Shown here piece after piece: positions 1 to 7,775 of a stretch of 49,313 bases of DNA. The stretch spans positions 1 to 49,313 of the forward strand of contig SAAH01000015.1 of NCBI GenBank assembly GCA_009929525.1, read 5' to 3'. The notes below the pieces were generated by a model. The model was not told where the DNA came from. It ran no database searches and worked only from the letters and a program-made list of their open reading frames with translations. The first letter of the stretch is position 1; each line of letters opens with the position of its first letter. This DNA is from Clostridia bacterium (GTDB lineage Bacteria > Bacillota > Clostridia > Lachnospirales > Lachnospiraceae). The position numbers and the translations under genes were made by a program.

Positions 1-457
1 TGTTCAGAAACAGTATACACCTAAAAAGGCGTGATGTCTTTATTTTTAGGCAATTTAAAGTAACTTTGGTAAAATTTCAGATTTGCTCATTTATAGTTAT
101 CTTCGTATGCCGCGTGGCAGCCAGAATTTCACCATATAATGTATAGTTTTTAGCGGAACTTGCTGTAAATAGGGCACCTGCAAATTTTCTTCCGTCCCCT
201 GCCTCGTATTTTTTGTAGCACGAGGCAGAATCTGTGATTGTTTTTGTATAGACCCCGTTGACCATATTATAATGGCATATTTTAACAAATATAGACGAGT
301 GATGCTAAAAATGAGGCAGAATATGACAATTTTTTTGCGTATGCCGCGCGGGCAGATTTTTCTTTGTTGGTATGGTGCAAAATTGAGCAAATACCTTTCA
401 AAAAGTGTCCTTAACAATGGGAGTGATTCATCTTACTCCGCTGCTGTTTGATAAAGG
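1..457. other. Intergenic region with degenerate interspersed motifs
   Basis: No convincing gene is seen here; the open frames on either strand lack a ribosome binding site and family resemblance. The stretch holds several degenerate copies of a motif that recurs in other spacers of this window: GAGGCAGAAT followed by a T-run and GCGTATGCC (about 313-345), CACGAGGCAGAATC (about 219-232), and TATGCCGCGTGGCAG (about 107-121). The piece GGGCAGATTTTTCTTTG (about 351-367) resembles the reverse complement of the 29-bp repeat at 3178-3302. GCATATTTTAACAAATAT (about 273-290) also occurs inside the dispersed repeat at 16310. It lies downstream of the DUF1349 gene. Confidence 0.6.
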
Positions 458-1063
458 TTATGCTTTATCTGGCTGCTGGCCGTCATGGGCTTTCCACTGG
501 CATTCCATCAGTTCCATATTGCTGAAGACTGCCTTGAAAGAGGAATCCTCCGGTGAGCAGGCATATACGCCGAAGCTGATGTTTCCTGCTCCATTTGCCA
601 TATGGCATACACGCATCTGCTGAAATGATGTGCCGTCTTCGGAACATTCGATACAGTAGTCATCCTCGCGGCGGCTGAAACGGTACCACATGGATTTTAC
701 GGAAGCATCTATGACTGTGGTAGCCCAGTCGGAAAATCCGCCATTGGTGACAACACTTCCCAGATGCTGGAACTGGTCATTTTCATATTCGATGGAAGCT
801 TTCAGCCAGTTTTCGCTGTCCAGATACATGACGATCCCGCACTGATCGAATCGGCAGTGGCTCTCCTGAAAATCAGTTTTTACCACGAAACTGAAGAACT
901 TTTCATCAGTGTTCATCTGCAGTACAGGTGCATTATCATTCTGAAAATGATAATAGGTTCTCTGCCACAGATCTGTGTGTGGTTTGGTCGTGATCTCGAT
1001 AGAAGCTTCGTTGATTTTGTAATCTGCTGGTTCTCTTGTCCATTGAAACTTATTTAACTCCAT
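458..1063 (-). CDS. DUF1349 family protein (concanavalin-like fold)
   Basis: This 201-residue protein matches the DUF1349 family, a beta-sandwich of the concanavalin A-like lectin/glucanase type often found next to sugar-utilisation genes; its exact role is unknown. Recognisable features are the N-terminal FQWTREPADYKI stretch, the GIVMYLDSENWLKASIEY core and the C-terminal ISFGVYACSPEDSSFKAVF strand typical of the family. No signal peptide or membrane segment is seen, so it should be cytoplasmic. It is the last gene of the minus-strand operon behind the ROK regulator. Its ATG overlaps the end of the acetyltransferase gene by 14 bases, which indicates translational coupling. It probably binds or processes a sugar whose level the ROK protein senses; this is inferred from context only. 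Confidence 0.85.
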   Translation of the reverse strand: MELNKFQWTREPADYKINEASIEITTKPHTDLWQRTYYHFQNDNAPVLQMNTDEKFFSFVVKTDFQESHCRFDQCGIVMYLDSENWLKASIEYENDQFQHLGSVVTNGGFSDWATTVIDASVKSMWYRFSRREDDYCIECSEDGTSFQQMRVCHMANGAGNISFGVYACSPEDSSFKAVFSNMELMECQWKAHDGQQPDKA

Positions 1064-1658
1064 TTTTTCGCCCTCCTATGGCATCGTAATCTATTTTTTC
1101 ATCAGTGATCGGTCTTAGTACTTTGCATGGATTGCCAACGGCTATCACATTGTCAGGAATATCCTTTGTCACCACGCTTCCAGCTCCGATCACCACATTG
1201 TTACCGATTGTTACTCCAGGCAATACCTGCACGCCAGCCCCGATCCACACATCATTTCCAACGGTGATCGGACGTGCATATTCCAAGCCCTGATTTCTTC
1301 GTTCAGCGTCAACAGGATGTCCTGCCGTATGGAATCCGCAGTCCGGTGCAATGAATACATTATCACCAAATGTTACCTTGGCACCATCCAGGATCATCAA
1401 ATTGTGGTTCGCATAGAAGTTCTTTCCCAACTCAATGTTATATCCATAATCACACCAAAATGGAGCCTGTATACAAAAATCCCCATTCGTCTTTCCAAAT
1501 AGTTTCTGTAACAGTGGTTTCCTGGCATTGAGCTCAGAGGGCTTTGTGTTGTTGTACTCAAAGCAGATATCTTTGCATTGATCTCGTTCTTTTAACAGGT
1601 TTTCATCATAATTGGCATCATACAGGATGCCGGCTTCGCATTTTTCTTTCTCTGTCAT
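1050..1658 (-). CDS. maa: Maltose/galactoside O-acetyltransferase family protein
   Basis: This 202-residue protein has the architecture of hexapeptide-repeat sugar O-acetyltransferases (Maa/LacA), which move acetyl from acetyl-CoA to the 6-hydroxyl of a sugar. An N-terminal helical cap starts MTEKEKCEAGILYDANYD. It is followed by left-handed beta-helix hexapeptides such as VWIGAGVQVLPGVTIGNNVV. The catalytic His sits in the conserved GFHTAGHPVD segment, and the C-terminal IAVGNPCKVLRPI closes the fold. Length is normal for the family (about 185-205). It is the middle gene of the operon: 3 nt separate it from the ROK stop, and 14 nt overlap the DUF1349 gene. The acceptor sugar cannot be told from sequence. 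Confidence 0.93.
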   Translation of the reverse strand: MTEKEKCEAGILYDANYDENLLKERDQCKDICFEYNNTKPSELNARKPLLQKLFGKTNGDFCIQAPFWCDYGYNIELGKNFYANHNLMILDGAKVTFGDNVFIAPDCGFHTAGHPVDAERRNQGLEYARPITVGNDVWIGAGVQVLPGVTIGNNVVIGAGSVVTKDIPDNVIAVGNPCKVLRPITDEKIDYDAIGGRKNGVK

Positions 1659-1661
1659 TTC

Positions 1662-2648
1662 TTATATTTCCTTTCTTTCTACTGCAAGCTGGTATAAGCC
1701 TTCGTAGTAGTATTCATCAAAATCATCAACGATCAGAAATTGAGGTATATAGTCTGGCGGTATGTTCGCTGAGAGGATTTCATTTACAGCAGACAGTGTC
1801 TGTTCGTCTATCAAATCGCCGGTCATGACGATGGTGTCGGGATTCAGCAGGGCAATGATCGCACTCATGGATTTTGCGATAAGTGGAATGCATGTCTCTG
1901 GTTCGTACATTTTAATCTGTTCTTTGCGGCTCACCTCGGTTGGCAGGAAACCGACCATTCCTGCGATATGATTCGCACCATGGAGGATTTTCCCTTTGTA
2001 AATGGTAACCGTACCTGGCAGCAGATGGGCCGGATAATAGGCCAGAGTGATAATGTGGTCCTCTGTGTTGGTTTTCTTACAGTAACCATATGCCATGTGA
2101 TGCATATCATTTTCCATCGAAACAGCCAGATCAAATCTCTGTTCCAGATTTGTTTTCAATTCCATGTTTTCCAGTTCGGGAATATCACTGTGCTTCATGA
2201 TTCCATTTTCAGTGATACTTGGCGTCCCTATGATGATCCTGTTGATATTTGGATATTTTTCCAACATTTGAAGGACCAGCTGTTCTATCTGTTCATACAA
2301 AATGGTTTCGCATATCGTATTTTCCTGAAAAAGTATTCTTCCTAATGCGGAAAACACGATGCTTTTGATGACTTTATTGCCGTGTTCTACATTAAAGAGA
2401 ATGGCAAGATAGCTTTCGTGCGTTTCCTGGATCTGATATAGAACAGAACTTCGTCCCACTTCGCCCAATTGTTTTTTCTCGCCATCCACGATCCCCTGCG
2501 CCTGCATATCATTCAGAAGAGTATTACATGTTGCCACGCTCAATCTTGTTCCGAGAGCAACCTGCTGTTTGGTATATTGCTTGCCATCCAACATGAGGCG
2601 GTAGATGGATTTCTTATTGTCTTTACGGATATCGGATGAATTCTTCAT
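1662..2648 (-). CDS. ROK family transcriptional regulator
   Basis: This 328-residue protein has an N-terminal winged helix (about residues 10-65, with KQQVALGTRLSVATCNTLL as the recognition region). A divergent ROK/ASKHA sugar-kinase-like domain follows, as in XylR/NagC-type repressors. The ROK core is degenerate: IIIGTPSITENGIM and GANHIAGMVGFLPTE are recognisable, but no cysteine-rich zinc motif is obvious. It is therefore probably a sensor rather than a kinase. It is the first gene of a three-gene operon with an acetyltransferase and a DUF1349 protein. An AGGAGGTG ribosome binding site precedes the ATG. A promoter with a near-perfect palindrome over its -10 element lies just upstream, so autoregulation is likely. 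The effector sugar is unknown. Confidence 0.88.
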   Translation of the reverse strand: MKNSSDIRKDNKKSIYRLMLDGKQYTKQQVALGTRLSVATCNTLLNDMQAQGIVDGEKKQLGEVGRSSVLYQIQETHESYLAILFNVEHGNKVIKSIVFSALGRILFQENTICETILYEQIEQLVLQMLEKYPNINRIIIGTPSITENGIMKHSDIPELENMELKTNLEQRFDLAVSMENDMHHMAYGYCKKTNTEDHIITLAYYPAHLLPGTVTIYKGKILHGANHIAGMVGFLPTEVSRKEQIKMYEPETCIPLIAKSMSAIIALLNPDTIVMTGDLIDEQTLSAVNEILSANIPPDYIPQFLIVDDFDEYYYEGLYQLAVERKEI

Positions 2649-2669
2649 GAAACACCTCCTTTATCACAT

Positions 2670-2699
2670 TATTATAACCGTTATAATAAATGGTGTCAA
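2670..2699 (-). promoter_or_regulatory. Promoter and palindromic operator of the ROK operon
   Basis: On the minus strand a consensus -35 TTGACA (2699-2694) is separated by 17 nt from a consensus -10 TATAAT (2676-2671). The palindrome TATTATAACCGTTATAATA (2670-2688) covers the -10 and most of the spacer. It has 9-bp arms around one central base. An A/T-rich palindrome of this kind is the usual ROK-repressor target, and the position would block RNA polymerase. The start codon lies 22 nt further on. Confidence 0.75.
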
Positions 2700-2729
2700 A
2701 TACATTTTGCCTAGATTCTGGTAAACGTA

Positions 2730-3146
2730 TTACAACACTTTTCTAAAAAAAACTTCCATTGGCTGATCAAAAGGGGTGTTGTTGAATAGAAGTCCGCCGC
2801 AGTCTACATATCCTAACTTGCGGTATAAATGTTGTGCACCCTCATCAGCCTGAGTTGAAATTAACGTCATTTTGTAGCCCTGCGATCTCATTTCATTTTC
2901 CCAGTCAGTGATTGCCTGCGTGGCATATCCCTGGCCACGATACTTTTCTTTAACAAATATAAAATTCATAAATGGAAGGTTATCCCATAGAACACAATGC
3001 GCCATTATGCCGATGGGCTGATCCGCTTCCCACAAAACATAACCGGATCTTGTGTATACTCGATTCTTGTAGCTGGTGCCATTAACATGCTTATCAATGC
3101 TCATGACAAAATCCTTGTCATTGCCTGTTACAACTTTTATTTCCAT
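2730..3146 (-). CDS. GNAT family N-acetyltransferase
   Basis: This 138-residue acetyltransferase of the GNAT fold has the acetyl-CoA binding motif A as FIFVKEKYRGQGYATQAITDW (R/Q-x-x-G-x-G/A). A C-terminal LYRKLGYVDCGGLLF (motif B) precedes a last strand. The open frame runs further upstream to 3347, but that extension is translated tandem repeat. The ATG at 3146 has AGGAGA at good distance and starts a normal GNAT domain (MEIKVVTGNDK), so it is preferred. The substrate is unknown. The gene stands alone between the ROK operon and a repeat-rich spacer, with its upstream region occupied by the 29-bp repeat array. Confidence 0.85.
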   Translation of the reverse strand: MEIKVVTGNDKDFVMSIDKHVNGTSYKNRVYTRSGYVLWEADQPIGIMAHCVLWDNLPFMNFIFVKEKYRGQGYATQAITDWENEMRSQGYKMTLISTQADEGAQHLYRKLGYVDCGGLLFNNTPFDQPMEVFFRKVL

Positions 3147-3177
3147 AGCAATTCTCTCCTGGAATCTAATTTGCCAG

Positions 3178-3302
3178 TGCCATACCAATAAAGAAATCTG
3201 CTGAGTGCCATACCAATAAAGAAAATCTGCCGAGTGGCATACTAATAAAGAAAATCTGCCGACTGGCATACCAATAAAGAAAACCTGCCGAGTGGCATAC
3301 AC
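3178..3302. repeat. 29-bp tandem repeat, four units plus a partial fifth
   Basis: Units begin at 3178 (28 bp), 3206, 3235 and 3264, with a partial unit from 3293. The consensus is TGGCATACCAATAAAGAAAA followed by TCTGCCGAG. Units differ at only a few positions. The array lies directly upstream of the GNAT gene start and would sit in its promoter or leader. The reverse complement resembles a motif at about 340-375. Confidence 0.9.
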
Positions 3303-3954
3303 AGAAAAAATGTCAGAAACTGCCCTGCTATCAATAGAAAATGTCAATATTTATGAAAATATGTCAGCCGTAAGGGGAGTTTCAGGCATATAGAGATTTT
3401 TGTGTTTTCTGTGCCACACTTTTTTTGTATTTCGAGGCAGAACTTGCTTTTTTTTTGCATATGACCAGATATGTTTGTTTGAACCTTCAAAGCCAGCGCT
3501 AATCCGGAAAAATACATTCTTATCGTGGCATAGGATGAAGGTTTTTGGGCATATGCCTCATATCCAACAGCAAGTCGCATCCAAGTAGCATCCAAGTCGC
3601 ATCTAAGTCGCATCCAAGCCTTATCCAATAACTAATAGCCATAGCAAATTTCTTTAAGTGCAGTAAATAACTTTTTATTATCGTACCATATTTTCTGGAA
3701 AAATGTACGAAAATGAGCGATTACTTACCGGAACATATCCTCAAATAATAAACATATCCCAAGCTTTTTCATGTACCTTGCAAAGCGTATTGCTGGACAA
3801 TGCGTGACCAGTAACTTGTTTTATATATCATTTCATATCTTTTGTGTATCAATATTGTATTTATAATCTCACCCGTGGTATCATAGAGGAATACATTAGG
3901 CGAAAACAAATGGAAATGCATGGAAAAAGGCAGACATATATGGAGGACTTCAAA
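3303..3954. other. Repeat-rich spacer upstream of the nucleoside hydrolase
   Basis: No gene is supported in this stretch. It contains a copy of the interspersed GAGGCAGAAC...TTTTGCATATG motif (about 3438-3470), an 11-bp tandem array (3571-3625), and a TATAAT hexamer at 3862-3867 that could be the -10 of the downstream operon. No good -35 is visible at the right spacing. Confidence 0.55.
3571..3625. repeat. 11-bp tandem repeat, five units
   Basis: Five consecutive 11-bp units (3571, 3582, 3593, 3604, 3615) share the consensus CAAGTCGCATC. The last unit is degenerate (CAAGCCTTATC). The period is close to one helical turn. No coding role is apparent. Confidence 0.85.
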
Positions 3955-4893
3955 ATGGATGAGATCACAAGAATGAAAAGGCTTCAAAGGCCAGCCGGAC
4001 CGATAGATGTGATATTGGATACGGATACTTATAATGAAATTGATGATCAGTTTGCACTGTCTTATCTGATAAAGTCAGATGACAAGTTAAATCTGCAGGC
4101 GATCTATGCAGCACCATTTTTCAATGATAAGTCAACAGGGCCGAAGGATGGGATGGAGAAAAGTTATGAGGAGATCATGAGGCTGCTGACATTTCTGGGA
4201 AAAGAAGAGATGAAGGCTCAGGTGTACAAGGGGTCGGGGCAATATCTTCCAGATGAACATACTCCAGTGGAATCAGAAGCAGCAAGAGATCTGGTTGAAA
4301 GAATACACGAGAGAAAATCTCAAGAACCGTTATATGTGGTGGCCATCGGGGCGATCACTAATATTGCATCCGCGATTTTGATGGACCCGTCAATCATTGA
4401 AAAAATGGTCATTGTCTGGCTGGGAGGACATGCGTGGGAATGGCATGATAATAAAGAATTTAATCTGGATCAGGATATCGCAGCGGCAAGGATCATTTTT
4501 GGATGCGGCGTTCCGCTGGTACAGCTTCCGTGTATGGGTGTGGTGTCTGCTTTTACAAGCACCAGATACGAGTTGAAACATTGGCTGGCGGGGAAAAATC
4601 CGCTGTGTGATTATCTTCTTACGACAACTGTAAATGATGGAGAAAAGTTCAAGGAAGCTAAGTGCTGGAGCAGGGCTATATGGGATGTGACGGCGGTAGC
4701 GTGGCTTCTTGATGAGAAGTTTATGTGGGAGAGATATGACCACAGCCCGATACCGGAATATGATGGATATTACAGTCACGATAAACGTCGCCATATGATA
4801 AAGTACGTCTATGGGATCAATAGAGATGTACTTTTTGAAGACCTTTTTGACAAGCTGACAGGAGAATCAGAGGAAAAACGGGAAAGAAGATAA
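3955..4893 (+). CDS. Inosine-uridine-preferring nucleoside hydrolase family protein
   Basis: This protein of about 312 residues should hydrolyse the N-glycosidic bond of a nucleoside, or a related ribosyl compound, to base and sugar. The calcium-binding signature is present as DTDTYNEIDDQFA (residues 22-34), a DTDxxNExDD variant of the usual DTDxGxDDAxA. Also present are FNLDQDIAAARIIF and WDVTAVAWLL, which supply the later metal and substrate residues. The open frame extends upstream to 3844, but only the ATG at 3955 has a good ribosome binding site (GGAGG, 8 nt spacer). Flavodoxin, xylulokinase and GNAT genes follow on the same strand with short gaps. An operon salvaging nucleosides or pentoses is plausible. 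Substrate specificity cannot be read from the sequence. Confidence 0.88.
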   Translation: MDEITRMKRLQRPAGPIDVILDTDTYNEIDDQFALSYLIKSDDKLNLQAIYAAPFFNDKSTGPKDGMEKSYEEIMRLLTFLGKEEMKAQVYKGSGQYLPDEHTPVESEAARDLVERIHERKSQEPLYVVAIGAITNIASAILMDPSIIEKMVIVWLGGHAWEWHDNKEFNLDQDIAAARIIFGCGVPLVQLPCMGVVSAFTSTRYELKHWLAGKNPLCDYLLTTTVNDGEKFKEAKCWSRAIWDVTAVAWLLDEKFMWERYDHSPIPEYDGYYSHDKRRHMIKYVYGINRDVLFEDLFDKLTGESEEKRERR

Positions 4894-4947
4894 AACATCA
4901 GATAAGATAAAGAGAAGAGTCCGATTTAAGGAAAGGGAGAGCAGAGA

Positions 4948-5484
4948 ATGAAAACATTAGTTATATACACATCAAAATATGGAGCAACAGAAAAATACGC
5001 AAAATGGATAGCCGAGGAACTGCAGGCAGATATCAAGGAAGGAAAAAACGTATCTTCCGACACTCTGCAGGGATATGACAGGATCATCTTTGGCGGCGGA
5101 ATGTATGCCGGAAGCATCAATGGAATTGATATAATAACCAAAAATGAAAGCATTTTGCTGGGAAAAGATCTTGTGATTTTCTCAGTGGGACTTCTGGATG
5201 GAAGCAAAACGGAAAATCAGCCGGGGCTGCAGGAGAGCATGGAGCGAAATCTCAAAAAAGAAATCCTGGAACATGCAAAAGTTTTCCATTTGCAGGGAGC
5301 ATTGGAATACAACAAGCTTAGTTTCTCACACAAAATGATGATGAATATGATGAGGAAAATTATCGCAAAAAAACCAGCGGAAGAGCAAAATGAAAGTGAC
5401 AGAGCAATCGTCAACATGAAGCAGAATCCGGTGGACTTTGCAAACAAGAAAAACCTGAAACCACTTTTGGATGTATGTAAATAA
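4948..5484 (+). CDS. Flavodoxin-domain protein
   Basis: This 178-residue protein starts with the flavodoxin FMN-phosphate loop TLVIYTSKYGATEKYAKWIAE. It continues with YDRIIFGGGMYAGSINGID, the second FMN-contacting loop seen in HemG-like and other short flavodoxins. The C-terminal third is lysine- and methionine-rich and not typical of electron-transfer flavodoxin. No transmembrane segment is present. The GAAAGGGAG ribosome binding site supports the ATG. It sits between the nucleoside hydrolase and xylulokinase genes, 54 nt and 36 nt away. A redox role is likely, but its partner is unknown; a protoporphyrinogen-oxidase-like function is possible but not supported by neighbours. Confidence 0.85.
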   Translation: MKTLVIYTSKYGATEKYAKWIAEELQADIKEGKNVSSDTLQGYDRIIFGGGMYAGSINGIDIITKNESILLGKDLVIFSVGLLDGSKTENQPGLQESMERNLKKEILEHAKVFHLQGALEYNKLSFSHKMMMNMMRKIIAKKPAEEQNESDRAIVNMKQNPVDFANKKNLKPLLDVCK

Positions 5485-5520
5485 GTGCATGAAAGATTGT
5501 GGGAAATGGAGGGAAAGACA

Positions 5521-6993
5521 ATGCTTCTTGGAATAGATATAGGAACTTCCAGCATCAAAGCGATGCTGATGCAGGCAGATGGGAAAGTAATCGGAATCAA
5601 AGCGAAGGGACATGATGTGGAGATTCCACGAAACGGCTGGGCTGAACAGAATCCTGAGGCGTGGTGGGATTCACTATGCAGTATCCTTTTATCAATGAAA
5701 GAGGACCATCCGCAGGAAATGAATGCAATCAAGGGAATCGGATTTTCAGGGCAGATGCACGGTCTGGTGGCGATTGATAAGGAAGGCCATTCGGTCCGTC
5801 CGGCGATCATATGGATGGATCAGCGTGCAGAAAAGGAACTGCAGGAGATAGACGAGAAAATATCTCGCAAAAACCAGGGCGAAACATTCCACAACAGGAT
5901 TTTTAATGGATTTGCGCTGCCTTCTCTGTTGTGGATGAAGAATAATGAAAAAGAAAAGTTTGATCAGATATATAAGGTATTTCAGCCGAAGGATTATCTG
6001 AGATATCGTCTTATCGGTGAGGCGGGAACAGAAGTATCCGACGCTTCGGCTTCGCTTATGATGAATGTGGGAAAAAGAGAGTGGGCAAAGGAAGAGTTGG
6101 ACATCCTGGGGATTCCGCTGGAGATATTGCCAGAGCTTGGAGATTCGGCACAGATTGCCGGGAATATAAGTGAAAAAGCATCTGAGGAAACGGGACTTCG
6201 ATGCGGTATCCCGGTAGTTTATGGTGCCGGTGACCAGCAGGCACAGAGCATAGGAAATGGAGCTGTCCGCGAGGGACTGGTAATATCCAATATAGGAACG
6301 GGAGCTCAGGTATCCACCTATGCGTCATCAGATCTTTATGATAAAAAACTGCGGACACATACCTTCTGCCATGCATTTTCGGGGGCATACACGATCTATG
6401 GAGCGATGCTTGCAGGAGGACTTTCGCTGAAATGGCTGAAAGAAGAAATCCTTCATGAGGCGGATTTTGCAAAGCTCAGTCAAATGGCCGAGACGGTTGC
6501 TCCGGGCAGCGAACGGCTGTTATTTCTCCCATATCTTGCGGGGGAGCGTACACCGCTGATGGATCCGAAGGCCCGTGGAATATTCTTCGGGTTGGCTTTG
6601 GAACACACCTCTTCTCATATGGTAAGGGCGGTCATGGAAGGCGTGGCTTATGCGCTGAGAGATTCTCTCGAGATCATGAAGGAGATGGGGATCACCAGCA
6701 GGAGGATCATCGCATCCGGCGGAGCAAGTCAAAGTCCCGTATGGCTTCAGATACAGGCTGATATCCTGGGAGAAGAAGTCCAGGTGTGCCAGACGAAAGA
6801 ACAGGCTTGCCTGGGTGCTTGTATTCTGGCTGGAGTTGGCACGGGAGTATATCCAGGCATCGAGGAAGCGTGTGATAAACTGGTGGTATTTGATGAAAAG
6901 ATATACAGTCCCCGAGCTGAATACAAAGACATATATCAGGAAGGCTATGATAGATATCACGGAATCTATCAGGCGACAAAGCAATATTTATAA
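5521..6993 (+). CDS. xylB: Xylulokinase (FGGY family)
   Basis: This 490-residue FGGY kinase is of normal length for xylulokinase, which phosphorylates D-xylulose to xylulose 5-phosphate for the pentose phosphate pathway. Domain I opens with the ATPase phosphate-1 motif MLLGIDIGTSSIKAML. GIGFSGQMHGLVAID and PAIIWMDQRAEKE are characteristic of xylulokinases. VVYGAGDQQAQSIGNG and IIASGGASQSPVWLQIQADI are the C-terminal FGGY signatures. The open frame reaches back to a GTG at 5485, but GGAGGG lies 6 nt before the ATG at 5521, where the family N-terminus begins. No xylose isomerase is in view. The polyol dehydrogenase at 20213 could supply xylulose, but that link is speculative. Confidence 0.9.
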   Translation: MLLGIDIGTSSIKAMLMQADGKVIGIKAKGHDVEIPRNGWAEQNPEAWWDSLCSILLSMKEDHPQEMNAIKGIGFSGQMHGLVAIDKEGHSVRPAIIWMDQRAEKELQEIDEKISRKNQGETFHNRIFNGFALPSLLWMKNNEKEKFDQIYKVFQPKDYLRYRLIGEAGTEVSDASASLMMNVGKREWAKEELDILGIPLEILPELGDSAQIAGNISEKASEETGLRCGIPVVYGAGDQQAQSIGNGAVREGLVISNIGTGAQVSTYASSDLYDKKLRTHTFCHAFSGAYTIYGAMLAGGLSLKWLKEEILHEADFAKLSQMAETVAPGSERLLFLPYLAGERTPLMDPKARGIFFGLALEHTSSHMVRAVMEGVAYALRDSLEIMKEMGITSRRIIASGGASQSPVWLQIQADILGEEVQVCQTKEQACLGACILAGVGTGVYPGIEEACDKLVVFDEKIYSPRAEYKDIYQEGYDRYHGIYQATKQYL

Positions 6994-7091
6994 AAATAGT
7001 AAATGAAGTGGTAAGAGGAAAGAAAGATTAAAGGCAATACAGGGTAAGCGTATGGGGAAAAGAAAAGTAAAAGTGAGGAGAGTGGATAGAG

Positions 7092-7640
7092 ATGGAACAT
7101 AAAGGGAGTGCTATATTAGAGACGCAGCGTCTGATACTTCGCCCGTTCATGGAATCGGATGCGGAAGATATGTACCGAAACTGGGCAAGCAATCCAAAGG
7201 TGACAAGATATCTCACATGGCCGACTCATGACAACGTGGAAGGCACAAAGAGCCTCCTGAAAATATGGGAAAAGGACAGCGAAAGGTTGGACTCTTATCA
7301 GTGGTGTATCGAATACAAGGAAAATCATCAGGCAATAGGAAGCATCGGGGCACCGGAGATCAATGAAGTGATCGAGGCAATCGAGATCGGTTATTGTATC
7401 GGCGAGGAGTATTGGCATAAGGGGATCACTACGGAGGCACTTACCTGTGTGAGAGATTATCTGTTTGATCACGTAAAATGCAACCGGATCTGGGCCGGAC
7501 ACGATGTGCAGAATCCGAATTCCGGCGGTGTGATGAAAAATGCAGGACTTGTATATGAAGGAACACTGCGCCAGGGCGGGAAAAATAATACCGGGCTGTG
7601 CGATGTGGCGATATATGCGATGACGAGAGATATGAGATGA
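7092..7640 (+). CDS. GNAT family N-acetyltransferase (RimJ/RimL type)
   Basis: This 182-residue protein begins with the RimJ/RimL-like strand ETQRLILRPFMESDAEDMYR. It carries acetyl-CoA binding elements EIGYCIGEEYWHKGITTEAL and the later NSGGVMKNAGLVYEGTLRQG. These are classical for the Acetyltransf_3 subgroup that modifies ribosomal-protein N-termini or small molecules. Length is normal. The ATG is preceded by GTGAGGAGAG. It is the last gene before a strong bidirectional terminator and may be cotranscribed with xylulokinase 98 nt upstream. The substrate is not predictable. Confidence 0.9.
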   Translation: MEHKGSAILETQRLILRPFMESDAEDMYRNWASNPKVTRYLTWPTHDNVEGTKSLLKIWEKDSERLDSYQWCIEYKENHQAIGSIGAPEINEVIEAIEIGYCIGEEYWHKGITTEALTCVRDYLFDHVKCNRIWAGHDVQNPNSGGVMKNAGLVYEGTLRQGGKNNTGLCDVAIYAMTRDMR

Positions 7641-7697
7641 TTTCATATCTGCTGATCAGCAAAATGCAAATATTGAGAGATGATAAAAATGTTTTTT

Positions 7698-7754
7698 GAC
7701 AATAAAAAATCTGGTGTAGCTGAGTATATCAGCTATACCAGATTTTTTATTGTC
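7698..7754. terminator. Bidirectional intrinsic terminator
   Basis: A nearly perfect 26-bp inverted repeat runs from GACAATAAAAAATCTGGT to ACCAGATTTTTTATTGTC with a short loop. T-runs lie on both strands within the stem. It separates the plus-strand GNAT gene from the converging minus-strand DUF5107 gene, so it can stop both. Confidence 0.92.
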
Positions 7755-7775
7755 TCATTATATCATGAGCATAGC

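Noticed and set aside
3178-3302. CRISPR array
   Set aside because: The 29-bp units are contiguous with no spacers, and no cas gene is present.
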